Shown in pieces: positions 1-6,485 of a stretch of DNA of 10,906 bases. The translations under genes were made by a program, and so were the position numbers. Source of the DNA: DATFLL01 sp035267785 (lineage in GTDB: Bacteria > Pseudomonadota > Gammaproteobacteria > DATFLL01); NCBI GenBank assembly GCA_035267785.1, contig DATFLL010000125.1:1-10906 (forward strand), given 5' to 3'. The notes below the pieces were generated by a model that was not told the DNA's origin, did no database searches, and saw nothing but the letters and a program-made list of their open reading frames with translations. Within the stretch, counting starts at the first letter, position 1. Every line of letters begins with the position of its first letter.

Positions 1-306
1 CAGGTGCTTGCGCGTGAGCTCCTGGAAGCGCGGCGTCGGGCCGACGTCCTCATACATCGGGTCGCCGAATTCGTCTTCGGCGATGACCCGTTCGCCGGCC
101 TGGTAGGGCAGCGCGCCCTCGAGCTCGTCCAGGGCGGCACTGAGCAGGTCGGTGATGATTTGCGTTTCGGATCGCCCGGGAAACATTTCCGCCAGGGCGT
201 GGACTTGGGCGGCCTGGTGCAGCGGCAGATGCACTGCGTATTCCGCCACCGTCCGACTCTCGCCCGCCTGCCGGCGCCACTGCTCCAATACATCAATGAC
301 TTTCAC
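1..306 (-). CDS. 'Type 1 pili tip component'-like conserved protein (partial, C-terminus cut)
   Basis: 102 codons are visible, starting at a GTG and running off the left edge, so the C-terminus is missing. The visible protein starts VKVIDVLEQWRRQ and contains LPLHQAAQVHALAEMFPGR (about residues 29-47), then a helical stretch TDLLSAALDELE (about 53-64) and GDPMYEDVGPTPRFQELTRKHL at the end. I recognise this pattern from a short protein conserved in pseudomonads and relatives that is usually labelled 'type 1 pili tip component'. That label has little functional support, and the protein has no secretion signal. The GTG is chosen because a strong GGAGG lies 6 nt upstream and the reading frame is uninterrupted to the edge. 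It lies 105 nt downstream of the small membrane protein gene. The family match is from memory; the molecular role is unknown. Confidence 0.8.
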   Translation of the reverse strand, partial: MKVIDVLEQWRRQAGESRTVAEYAVHLPLHQAAQVHALAEMFPGRSETQIITDLLSAALDELEGALPYQAGERVIAEDEFGDPMYEDVGPTPRFQELTRKHL

Positions 307-310
307 GCTG

Positions 311-317
311 TCCCTCC
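311..317 (-). promoter_or_regulatory. Shine-Dalgarno site supporting a GTG start
   Basis: GGAGGGA on the minus strand, with GGAGG ending 6 nt before the GTG at 306. It supports the GTG as start for the partial gene at the left edge. The overlapping ATG reading frame at about 319 is a different, unsupported frame. Confidence 0.7.
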
Positions 318-411
318 ATCCGGCATGAAGCCGCGCAATCTTCAATCAGTTCGACCCGTTTCGCTCGAACGTGTTCCGGCCACCGGCCCGCGCGTGTCCG
401 ACCGATGCGAA

Positions 412-558
412 TCAACGGCGCACGAGCAACAAAACCCCCGCCAGCAAGGCCAACACGGCCATAACGACGCGGTCGCCGTTGAAGTGCAAACCGAGCAGGG
501 ACATCAGCCCCGTTCCCATCAACCAGATGCCGAGCAGCGTAGCGCCCCATCGGTGCAT
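412..558 (-). CDS. Small two-helix membrane protein (48 aa)
   Basis: A 48-residue ORF, MHRWGATLLGIWLMGTG at its start and LLAGVLLLVRR at its end. It has two hydrophobic segments, about residues 5-24 and 31-46, separated by a short polar turn (HFNGDR), so it should be an inner-membrane hairpin. The start ATG has AAGGAGA 7 nt upstream. Short proteins of this type (LLGIWL near the start, a leucine/alanine-rich second helix and a terminal Arg-Arg) are common in Proteobacteria, and no function is known to me. It is 132 nt from the OsmC-like gene and 105 nt from the next gene, and has its own candidate promoter and operator-like dyad, so it may be transcribed separately. Coding is inferred from the strong RBS, topology and family resemblance. 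Confidence 0.75.
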   Translation of the reverse strand: MHRWGATLLGIWLMGTGLMSLLGLHFNGDRVVMAVLALLAGVLLLVRR

Positions 559-565
559 GCGCGTA

Positions 566-572
566 TCTCCTT
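566..572 (-). promoter_or_regulatory. Shine-Dalgarno site of the small membrane protein
   Basis: AAGGAGA on the minus strand, 7 nt before the ATG at 558. It is one of the best RBS matches in the window and the main evidence that this 48-codon frame is translated. Confidence 0.7.
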
Positions 573-584
573 GTCGCCGATTCG

Positions 585-600
585 TGTCGTGTTCACGACA
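585..600. repeat. 16-bp perfect dyad, operator-like
   Basis: TGTCGTG-TT-CACGACA, a perfect 7+2+7 inverted repeat. It lies between a candidate -10 box (CATACT on the minus strand, 605 down to 600) and the RBS of the small membrane protein gene, about where transcription would start. The position suits a repressor operator; a small RNA hairpin in the leader is the alternative. The -10 matches four of six consensus bases and its -35 (CTGCAA, 17 nt upstream) only three, so the promoter is weak evidence. Confidence 0.45.
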
Positions 601-690
601 GTATGAATGAAGCCGCGTCGGATTGCAGGGGGGTAAAAGCGCGGTGATTCCCGCACCGTCGTCGGGGTCAACCGCTCTGGCCGGGGGCGG

Positions 691-1170
691 TTAATCCTCG
701 AGCGGATGCCCGTCCACGCTCACGTGAACGTCCACGGGAATGCCCTCGCGCACGCTGGCCGTAACCACACAGTAGTCCTCGAACACCCCCAGGCAGCGCT
801 GCAGGCGCTTGGCATCCGCCCCGGCGCCGGTCAGGTTCAAATCGACTTCGAGGCCTCCGATCCGCAGGCGCCCGTGATCGTTGCGAACCAGGCGTCCGCG
901 TACCCGGGTGTTCACGCCCTCGGGTGGGACACGTGCCTTGTGCAGGCAGAACAGCAGGCTGGCGCTCAGACAGTTTCCGACCGCGGCGGCCAGAAGTCGC
1001 GAGGCGTTGGGGCCGGCCTGGTTGCCCAGCGGCTCGGGCTCGTCCAGCTCCAGGGGGGGAACGTCGGCCCAGTCGAAGCGCACCTCGAATCGGTAATCGC
1101 GCAGCAACTCGAGCTCGAGTGTGAATTCGGCCTCGGTCTCGCCGGGCGCTCCATTCGCTCGATCAGTCAT
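691..1170 (-). CDS. OsmC-family protein
   Basis: 159 residues. OsmC/Ohr-type proteins are small cytoplasmic dimers, some of which reduce peroxides through a pair of cysteines. Visible family marks are GPNASRLLAAAVGNCLSASLLF (about residues 53-74) with Cys67 on the central helix, and FEDYCVVTASVREGIPVDV (about 130-148) with Cys134. The two cysteines fit the catalytic pair of peroxidatic members. The sequence is closer to the generic OsmC family than to Ohr, so organic peroxide reduction is only inferred. The start chosen is the ATG at 1170, whose first bases overlap the xerC stop by 8 nt (ATGACTGA), which points to translational coupling; the SD is poor. A frame extension to 1221 lies inside xerC and is not favoured. 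It ends the lptM-xerC operon. Confidence 0.85.
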   Translation of the reverse strand: MTDRANGAPGETEAEFTLELELLRDYRFEVRFDWADVPPLELDEPEPLGNQAGPNASRLLAAAVGNCLSASLLFCLHKARVPPEGVNTRVRGRLVRNDHGRLRIGGLEVDLNLTGAGADAKRLQRCLGVFEDYCVVTASVREGIPVDVHVSVDGHPLED

Positions 1171-2086
1171 CGCCGCGGTCCCGCTCCTTTTTCTTGCGGG
1201 CACGGGGATGCGCCCGATCATAGACGGTGGCCAGGTGCTGGAAGTCGAGGTGGGTATAGACCTGGGTGGTCGCGATATCCGCGTGACCGAGCAGCTCCTG
1301 GACGGCGCGCAGGTCGCCGCTGGACTCCAGGAGATGGCTGGCGAAGGAATGGCGCAGCATGTGCGGATGGACCCGGACGTCGATGCCCTGGCGCTGCGCC
1401 CAGCGGCGAAGACGATCCTGTACGCTGCGCCCGCTCAGACGCCGTCCGGAGCGGCTGACGAACAGTGCCGGCTGCTCACCGGAGACGATCCCCTCGCGCC
1501 GCGCAAGCCAGGCACCCAGCGCCTGAACGGCGAATCGACCCACCGGCACCTCCCTGACCTTGCGCCCCTTGCCGGTAACACGCACGTTCGCCTCGCGCAG
1601 GTCGACGTCGTCCACGTTCAGCTCCACCAGCTCGGACAGACGCAAGCCGGAGGAGTACAGCAGCTCGAGGATTGCGCGGTCGCGCAGCGCCAGATCGCCC
1701 TCGCCCTCGATGGCGACGAGGCGGGCGGTCTGGTCGACATCCAGCGTCTTGGGCAGGCGACGCGGGGACTTGGGTGCGCTCACCGATCGGGCGGGATTGT
1801 GGCCGATGAGGCCGGCCTCGATCAGATAGTCGAAAAACGAGCGCAGCGCCGAGAGCTCACGCTGCAGACTGCGCCCCCCGAGCCCGCTCCGGTGGCGCCA
1901 CGCGACGAAGGCACGCACGCGATGTTCGTCAACGTCGCGCCAGGCGGCGATATCCTCACGCCGACAGAATTCGCAAAACCGGTCCAGGTCGCGCCGATAG
2001 GCCTGTTGGGTGTGCGGGGATAGCCGGCGCTCGTTACGCAACTTGGCGATGAAACGTTCCGGTAGGTCGCGCTCGGGCGCATCCAC
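1163..2086 (-). CDS. xerC: Tyrosine recombinase XerC
   Basis: 307 residues, normal for XerC (about 300). With XerD it resolves chromosome dimers at dif during segregation. The N-terminal SAM-like core-binding domain spans about 5-95 (LSPHTQQAYRRDLDRF; YLIEAGLIGHNPA). The catalytic domain has the full set of residues: Arg149 in SSGLRLSEL, Lys173 in TGKGRKVREVP, His242 and Arg245 in HPHMLRHSFASHLL, His268 in LLGHADIATTQ and the nucleophile Tyr277 in VYTHLD. XerC rather than XerD is favoured by the DUF484-xerC order typical of gammaproteobacteria. The start is GTG, 4 nt after the DUF484 stop and with no good SD, so initiation probably depends on coupling to the upstream gene. A HAD-family gene often follows xerC; here an OsmC-like gene does. 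Confidence 0.95.
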   Translation of the reverse strand: MDAPERDLPERFIAKLRNERRLSPHTQQAYRRDLDRFCEFCRREDIAAWRDVDEHRVRAFVAWRHRSGLGGRSLQRELSALRSFFDYLIEAGLIGHNPARSVSAPKSPRRLPKTLDVDQTARLVAIEGEGDLALRDRAILELLYSSGLRLSELVELNVDDVDLREANVRVTGKGRKVREVPVGRFAVQALGAWLARREGIVSGEQPALFVSRSGRRLSGRSVQDRLRRWAQRQGIDVRVHPHMLRHSFASHLLESSGDLRAVQELLGHADIATTQVYTHLDFQHLATVYDRAHPRARKKKERDRGDD

Positions 2087-2090
2087 GGGA

Positions 2091-2819
2091 TCAACCCGAC
2101 AGGTGGGGCTTGAGCACGCGGCTCAGGATATTGGCGAGGTACTCGAGGAACATGGTGCCCATCTCGGGGTGGAAGCGCTGTGGGTCGCGGCTGCCGATCG
2201 CAAGCATGCCGTAGCAGGTCTTGGACTGGCCGCCTTCAACGAGCGGTATCAGCGCCACCGAGGCAATCTGCTCCAACTGGTCCGCGAACAGAGAATCGAG
2301 CTGGCCGTGTTTGAGATGACCGCAGATCGGCTTACGCGCATTGACGATTTTCTCGAACGCGCCCAGCACCGGCTCGCTCCAGTCGACGAACTCCGGGCGC
2401 TGGGCCAGCGCGGAGCTCGGCGCCGTGCTGCCAGCGCTGCGGAAAAGGCGCACGACCACGGCATCGGCGTCGAAATCGCTGATCATCCGGCTCTGAATGG
2501 TCTCCAGCAGGTCATCGAGCGTGACTGCGTCCAGAAGATCGAGCACCAGGGACTGAAAACGGGAGCTGAGCTGTTCGTTGGTACGCGCATGCTGCATCAA
2601 GTGCTGCAGCTTGCGCTTGAGTTCGGTCTTCTGCTCGCGCAGCACACTGACCTGGCGCTCTATCAGCGAGACCGCGTTGCCGCTGGCATGGGTCAGAACC
2701 ATGTCGGCCAACAGGTCGTGGTGGTGTTCGAAGAAATCCGGATGGTCCCGCAGGTACTTGACGACCGACTTCTCGAGGTCGGAATCGCTCTGACCTTCCG
2801 GCTTGTGTTGGGTGCTCAT
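2091..2819 (-). CDS. DUF484 family protein
   Basis: 242 residues from the ATG at 2819. The N-terminal signature VVKYLRDHPDFFEHHHDLLADM (about 19-40) and the helical LIERQVSVLREQKTELKRKL (about 52-71, likely coiled coil) mark DUF484. The C-terminal two thirds, ending EYLANILSRVLKPHLSG, fits the GAF-like fold of this family. It should be cytoplasmic. DUF484 proteins are conserved between dapF and xerC across gammaproteobacteria, and their biochemical role is unknown to me. The start is chosen because its ATGA overlaps the dapF stop by 4 nt, a standard coupling arrangement; a longer frame beginning at 2867 would overlap dapF by about 50 bases and lacks family similarity. Confidence 0.9.
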   Translation of the reverse strand: MSTQHKPEGQSDSDLEKSVVKYLRDHPDFFEHHHDLLADMVLTHASGNAVSLIERQVSVLREQKTELKRKLQHLMQHARTNEQLSSRFQSLVLDLLDAVTLDDLLETIQSRMISDFDADAVVVRLFRSAGSTAPSSALAQRPEFVDWSEPVLGAFEKIVNARKPICGHLKHGQLDSLFADQLEQIASVALIPLVEGGQSKTCYGMLAIGSRDPQRFHPEMGTMFLEYLANILSRVLKPHLSG

Positions 2820-3652
2820 AGCTCGATGGTCCCCTGAAACACAGTGGTGGCAGGGCCCGTCATCCAAACCGGCTCGCCTTCCCCCCTCCAGGCAATGTGC
2901 AGCCGTCCGCCCGGCAAGTCAACCTCCACCTTATCATCGAGGACACCTTGGGAGCGACCGACGGCGACCGCCGCGCAGGCGCCGGTTCCACAGGCCAGGG
3001 TCTCTCCCGCCCCGCGTTCAAAGACACGCAGACGGATGTGGCCGCGGTCGAGGAGCTGCATAAAGCCGACATTGACGCGGCGGGGGAAACGCGGATGGCC
3101 CTCGATGGCCGGCCCCAGGCTCGCCACCGGTGCACCGTCGATGTCGTCGACGCCGAGCACGGCGTGCGGATTGCCCATCGACACCGCGCCGAGTGTAATA
3201 GCGTGTCCGTCGACATCGATGGAGTATTGCGGTGCGCGCCCCTCGGCACGGAACGGGATATCGTCCGGCTCAAACCGCGGCACACCCATGTCGACAGTCA
3301 CCTGGCCGTCGGCCTGGACCTGAAGCTCGATGACGCCGCCGCGGGTGTGGACACGGATGCGATCCTTGTCGGTCAGCCCCTGATCGCGCACGAAGCGGGC
3401 GAAACAACGGGCGCCGTTGCCGCACTGTTCAACCTCACTGCCGTCGGCATTGAAGATGCGGTAGCCGAAATCGACATCGGGCTCGTCGCTCGGCGCAGGC
3501 TCGACGAGCAGGACCTGATCGCAGCCCACGCCAAAGCGCCGGTTGGCCAGAAAGCGGACCCGCTCGGCGTTGAGCTCGACGTCCTGGCGGACCGCATCGA
3601 TGACGACGAAGTCGTTGCCCAGGCCATGCATCTTCGTGAATGCGATTACCAT
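2816..3652 (-). CDS. dapF: Diaminopimelate epimerase
   Basis: 278 residues, close to the usual 274. It converts LL-diaminopimelate to meso-diaminopimelate, the lysine precursor and peptidoglycan cross-linking residue, using two cysteines and no cofactor. Both catalytic motifs are intact: EVEQCGNGARCFARF with Cys77 and ETLACGTGACAAVAVG with Cys221. Other family blocks are the start TKMHGLGNDFVVID (6-19), GCDQ (43-46), SMGNPHAV (158-165) and NVGFMQ (194-199). The start is the ATG at 3652, with only a weak upstream GGGGT. It overlaps the DUF484 gene by 4 nt and follows the CoA-binding gene after 47 nt. With lysA in the same operon it gives the last two steps of lysine synthesis. Confidence 0.97.
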   Translation of the reverse strand: MVIAFTKMHGLGNDFVVIDAVRQDVELNAERVRFLANRRFGVGCDQVLLVEPAPSDEPDVDFGYRIFNADGSEVEQCGNGARCFARFVRDQGLTDKDRIRVHTRGGVIELQVQADGQVTVDMGVPRFEPDDIPFRAEGRAPQYSIDVDGHAITLGAVSMGNPHAVLGVDDIDGAPVASLGPAIEGHPRFPRRVNVGFMQLLDRGHIRLRVFERGAGETLACGTGACAAVAVGRSQGVLDDKVEVDLPGGRLHIAWRGEGEPVWMTGPATTVFQGTIEL

Positions 3653-3699
3653 GGCGCAAGGTTACCCCGCGGGTGGCACCCCGCCAAGCATCACTTCCG

Positions 3700-4122
3700 C
3701 TAACGGCCCGGAAAAAGCTGCATATAGTCGCGGTAGATACAGCGGTCCATCACGACCGTCATACCCCCGGCCAACGCGCGTTCGGCGGCCGGCACGTTCA
3801 CAACCCCGTCCTGCAGCCAGATGGCCGGCAGTTCGAGATCCAGGCACGTGTCGACGATGGCATCGACATACTTCGGCGCACGAAAGACGTCGACCAGGTC
3901 GATGCGCCCGGGCACCTCGCGCAGATCGGCGAAGGCCCGTTCTCCGAGCACGCGGTCCACGGCGGGGCGAACCGGAACGATTCGGTAACCGAAGCTCTGC
4001 AGCGCGCTCGCCACCTGGTGACTGGGGCGATTGGGTTTGGGGGAAAGCCCGACCACCGCGATCGTTTCGACCCGCTCGAGCAGGGCGCGGATGGTGTCCA
4101 GGTCCGGGTTGGTGAAGCTCAA
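3700..4122 (-). CDS. YccU-like CoA-binding domain protein
   Basis: 140 residues, the size of the YccU-type single CoA-binding domain family. It is a Rossmann-like fold: TIAVVGLSPKPNRPSHQVASAL at about 20-41 carries the nucleotide-binding loop, followed by GYRIVPVRP (45-53) and RIDLVDVFRAP (73-83). The C-terminal WLQDGVVN...AGGMTVVMDRC block (about 102-128, Cys128) is typical of the family. Homologues resemble the CoA-binding domain of succinyl-CoA synthetase, but their physiological role is unclear. The start is uncertain: an in-frame stop lies 12 nt upstream (the methyltransferase stop), no ATG exists in between, and TTG at 4122 is the only common start codon there. That start gives an N-terminal extension of normal length. 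The gene lies between lysA and dapF. Confidence 0.85.
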   Translation of the reverse strand: MSFTNPDLDTIRALLERVETIAVVGLSPKPNRPSHQVASALQSFGYRIVPVRPAVDRVLGERAFADLREVPGRIDLVDVFRAPKYVDAIVDTCLDLELPAIWLQDGVVNVPAAERALAGGMTVVMDRCIYRDYMQLFPGR

Positions 4123-4134
4123 GGCCGTAGCATC

Positions 4135-4806
4135 TCAGGCGGGCAGGTAGCCGAAAACGATGAGGTGGCGGTCGGTGACGGCCTCCACGCTCAGCGTATT
4201 GAGCTCGGCCGCGGCGAGCTGGGCGCGAACCTCCTCGGGCGTGTAGGCCGCCAGCAGCGAATTATGGAAGTCGCGGCGCAGGACCTCCGGCTCGCCCTCG
4301 GCGTAGGTCTGCACCAGCGCCCGGACCTGCGCCTCGCTGTCGGGGCGCATGAGGTCCATGACGAACACCGCGGCACCCGGCCGTGCCGCCGACTTCACGG
4401 CACGCCACAAGACGCTGGGATCGGCAAGGTGGTGGAGCAGGCTGTTGCTGATCACGATATCGTCGCCGCGTCCGGCCAGCGCGGCGCTGGGCAGGTAGGC
4501 GTGAATGAGACGCACGCGAGGCTTGAGACCCTCGCGCTCCAGGGCCGCGCAGCCGTGCTTGAGCATGGCCTGGGACCCGTCCACGCCGTGGACGCGGCAA
4601 TCCGGGTAGGCCCGGGCGAAGCGGATGGTCACGTCCGCCGGCCCGCAGCCCAGGTCCAGGACGCTGCCTTCGACGCGCAGGTCGGCAAAGCGCTCACCGA
4701 ACAGCTGCACGAACATGCTGTGCGGGTCCTCGAAGTCGGCCTCGGCGTAGGCCCTCGCCTGCGCTTCGTCGTCCATCAGTTCCGGTTCGGGAATACGATC
4801 CAGCAC
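4135..4806 (-). CDS. Class I SAM-dependent methyltransferase
   Basis: 223 residues from a GTG start. The N-terminus LDRIPEPELMDDEAQARAYAEADF is a recognisable signature of an uncharacterised methyltransferase family. The SAM-binding motif I is VLDLGCG (49-55), followed by an acidic post-I position in HGVDGS (73-78) and the motif NSLLHHLADP (121-130). No membrane segment is seen, so it is probably cytosolic. The substrate is not apparent; NSLLHHL...P resembles the motif found in small-molecule methyltransferases. The GTG is chosen because AGGAGGG lies 8 nt upstream and homologues begin just before RIPEPELMDD. A longer frame starting at 4923 overlaps the lysA end and lacks any family sequence. 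It follows lysA by 37 nt and precedes the CoA-binding gene by 12 nt. Confidence 0.87.
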   Translation of the reverse strand: MLDRIPEPELMDDEAQARAYAEADFEDPHSMFVQLFGERFADLRVEGSVLDLGCGPADVTIRFARAYPDCRVHGVDGSQAMLKHGCAALEREGLKPRVRLIHAYLPSAALAGRGDDIVISNSLLHHLADPSVLWRAVKSAARPGAAVFVMDLMRPDSEAQVRALVQTYAEGEPEVLRRDFHNSLLAAYTPEEVRAQLAAAELNTLSVEAVTDRHLIVFGYLPA

Positions 4807-4814
4807 GCGGCATG

Positions 4815-4821
4815 CCCTCCT
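4815..4821 (-). promoter_or_regulatory. Shine-Dalgarno site deciding the methyltransferase start
   Basis: AGGAGGG on the minus strand, 8 nt before the GTG at 4806. An out-of-frame ATG at 4813 is only 1 nt from this SD and cannot use it well, so the GTG is preferred. Confidence 0.7.
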
Positions 4822-4843
4822 GCTTCGTTCGCAACCCGTTGGT

Positions 4844-6106
4844 TCAGCCCGGCAGGGAGCGTTCGCCGGCGAACAACGATGACAGGGTCTCGCGCTCGCG
4901 TACCACCACGGCGCGCTCGCCATCGACCATCACCTCCGCGGCGCGCGGGCGCGAATTGTAATTCGAGCTCATGGAAAAGCCGTAGGCACCGGCCGAGCGC
5001 ACCGCCAGCAAATCTCCTTCGACCACGGCGAGGTCGCGGCCCTTGCCCAGAAAGTCACCCGTCTCACAGACCGGACCCACCACATCGTAGCGCTGCGCCG
5101 CGAGGTCCGCACGCGAGCTCACGACAACAATGTCCTGCCAGGCGTCATAGAGGGCCGGGCGCATCAGATCGTTCATCGCGGCATCGACAATGGCGAAGTT
5201 CTTGTGGGGGCCGGGCTTGAGGTACTCGATCCGTGTGAGGAGGATACCGGCGTTACCGGCGATAGCGCGCCCCGGCTCGATCAGGAGCTCCAGCTCGCGT
5301 CCCAGCTCGTGGTCGGCCAGGCGCCGCGCCAGGACTTGCGCATAGTCCGCCGGTTCGGGCGGATGCTCGTCGCGATAGGGGATACCCAGCCCGCCGCCCA
5401 GGTCCAGGTGGCGCAGCGTGATACCGGCCTCGGCCAGGCGCTGGATCAGCGCCAGGACACGCTCCAGCGCGTCGGCGAACGGCGCGGTATCGGTGAGCTG
5501 CGAACCGATATGGCAGTCCACACCTTGGATCTCAATGTTCGCCATGTCGGCGGCACGCGCGTAGACCGCGGGCGCCTCCTCGATGGCAATGCCGAATTTG
5601 TTCTCTTTGAGACCGGTGGAGATGTAGGGATGCGTGCGCGCATCGACATCGGGATTGACCCGCAGCGAGACCGGCGCCCGCACACCAAGCTCGCCGGCGA
5701 CCATATTGAGCCGCTCCAGCTCGGCGCTCGATTCGACATTGAAGCAGCGGATGCCCACCTCCAGCGCGCGGCGCATCTCATCGGTACGCTTGCCCACACC
5801 CGAGAAGACGATGCGCGCCGGGTCGCCGCCGGCGGCGAGCACGCGCTCGAGTTCCCCGACCGAGACGATGTCGAAGCCCGAGCCCAGGCGGGCCATGACG
5901 TTCAAGACCGCGAGGTTGGAATTGGCCTTGACCGCATAACAGACGAGGTGCGCCAACGGCGCCAGGGCCTCGTCGAAGGCGCGCCAATGGCGCTCCAGCG
6001 TGGCGCGCGAATACACGTAACAGGGCGTACCGTGGCGCGCGGCAATCTCCTCGAGCGCCACGTCCTCGGCGAACAGGCGCCCGTCGCGGTAGTTGAAATG
6101 GTCCAT
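4844..6106 (-). CDS. lysA: Diaminopimelate decarboxylase
   Basis: 420 residues, normal for the family. This PLP enzyme (alanine racemase-like TIM barrel plus beta domain) decarboxylates meso-diaminopimelate to L-lysine. Key features are the PLP lysine Lys60 in CYAVKANSN, His199 in CHIGSQ, the phosphate-binding loop GGGLGI (237-242), EPGR (277-280), Cys347 in CETGD (347-351, substrate side, contributed across the dimer) and Tyr375 in GAYG with SSNYNSRPR after it. The sequence is very like pseudomonad LysA from its first residues (MDHFNYRDGRLFAEDVAL), which supports the ATG at 6106 over a longer frame that runs into lptM. The SD is weak. It follows lptM by 31 nt. Lysine-responsive leader elements were not seen. 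Confidence 0.97.
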   Translation of the reverse strand: MDHFNYRDGRLFAEDVALEEIAARHGTPCYVYSRATLERHWRAFDEALAPLAHLVCYAVKANSNLAVLNVMARLGSGFDIVSVGELERVLAAGGDPARIVFSGVGKRTDEMRRALEVGIRCFNVESSAELERLNMVAGELGVRAPVSLRVNPDVDARTHPYISTGLKENKFGIAIEEAPAVYARAADMANIEIQGVDCHIGSQLTDTAPFADALERVLALIQRLAEAGITLRHLDLGGGLGIPYRDEHPPEPADYAQVLARRLADHELGRELELLIEPGRAIAGNAGILLTRIEYLKPGPHKNFAIVDAAMNDLMRPALYDAWQDIVVVSSRADLAAQRYDVVGPVCETGDFLGKGRDLAVVEGDLLAVRSAGAYGFSMSSNYNSRPRAAEVMVDGERAVVVRERETLSSLFAGERSLPG

Positions 6107-6137
6107 AAGTGCGTAGAGGTTTGCGAGGAATTTCGAT

Positions 6138-6281
6138 TCAGCGGCTGTCCTGCTGGGCCGAGTGGGAGGCGTGGCCGGGCAGGTACAAGGGACCCTTCTG
6201 CCCGCAGGCGCTGAGCATGCTGCCCAGCCCCAGCACGGCGATGACCACGATAAACAGTATCTGAGCCCAGCAAAGACGCAT
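6138..6281 (-). CDS. lptM: LptM (YifL) small lipoprotein
   Basis: 47 residues. The N-terminus is a lipoprotein signal: MRLCWAQ, a hydrophobic core at about 8-22, and the lipobox LSAC with acylated Cys26. The mature protein begins CGQKGPLYLPG, the conserved motif of LptM/YifL, which binds the outer-membrane LptDE translocon and helps its disulfide maturation. Length and the position directly upstream of lysA match the family. The ATG has no clear SD, but no better in-frame start precedes the hydrophobic core. In many gammaproteobacteria cyaY is divergent from this gene; here an unrelated membrane protein gene is divergent instead. It is the first gene of the minus-strand operon. Confidence 0.92.
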   Translation of the reverse strand: MRLCWAQILFIVVIAVLGLGSMLSACGQKGPLYLPGHASHSAQQDSR

Positions 6282-6350
6282 GGCGTTGGTCCGCGGCTTG
6301 GTTGCGGGCGCCCGGATGACAGGCGCCGATGTACACCGACATAAATTAAG

Positions 6351-6370
6351 GGGCGCCGCTGCCGGCGCCC
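6351..6370 (-). promoter_or_regulatory. GC-rich hairpin in the lptM leader, attenuator-like
   Basis: A perfect 8-bp stem with a 4-nt loop (GGGCGCCG, loop, CGGCGCCC). Read on the minus strand it is followed by CTTAATTTAT, a partial U-tract. It begins about 7 nt after the start expected from the TATAAT box at 6385-6390, so it would form at the 5' end of the lptM-lysA transcript. It could be a weak terminator/attenuator or an RNA-stabilising 5' stem-loop. No minus-strand gene upstream needs a terminator here. Confidence 0.5.
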
Positions 6371-6384
6371 TCCCACAGGCGACC

Positions 6385-6390
6385 ATTATA
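6385..6390 (-). promoter_or_regulatory. Consensus -10 box of the lptM-lysA operon promoter
   Basis: Perfect TATAAT on the minus strand, 103 nt upstream of the lptM ATG, in otherwise GC-rich sequence. The -35 side is poor: the best partial match is TTAGGC with a 19-nt spacer, so a factor may assist. The spacer contains the dyad GGGCGC-G-GCGCCC (6395-6407). Initiation would fall near 6378. This is the only strong sigma-70 element found for the eight-gene operon. Confidence 0.6.
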
Positions 6391-6407
6391 GGCCGGGCGC
6401 GGCGCCC

Positions 6408-6436
6408 TTGCCTAACCCGGTTGGTTACGTTATGCA
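6408..6436 (+). promoter_or_regulatory. Weak sigma-70-like promoter candidate for the two-helix membrane protein
   Basis: TTGCCT (6408-6413) and TATGCA (6431-6436) are separated by 17 nt. The -35 is fair and the -10 matches only three consensus bases. It is placed 50 nt before the ATG at 6486, in the divergent region shared with lptM. The leader also contains the GC palindrome GGGCCCGGGGGCCC near 6447-6460. Confidence 0.25.
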
Positions 6437-6485
6437 TGGGAGGGAGGGGCCCGGGGGCCCACGGGATGCCAGCGAGGTCGACTGC

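Noticed and set aside
670..692. Hairpin AACCGC/GCGGTT after the OsmC-like gene, as a terminator
   Set aside because: The stem is only 6 bp with an 11-nt loop, overlaps the stop codon and has no U-tract on the minus strand.
4807..4923. N-terminal extension of the methyltransferase
   Set aside because: It overlaps the end of lysA and shows no family sequence; the GTG at 4806 has a strong SD and starts the conserved part.
3640..5220. Plus-strand open frame of 526 codons
   Set aside because: It lies opposite the CoA-binding, methyltransferase and lysA genes, all with intact family motifs. Its sequence is low-complexity and rich in Arg, Gly and His as expected of an antisense frame in high-GC DNA.
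6107..6376. N-terminal extension of LysA
   Set aside because: It runs through the lptM gene in another frame; LysA homologues begin at MDxFNYRxG.
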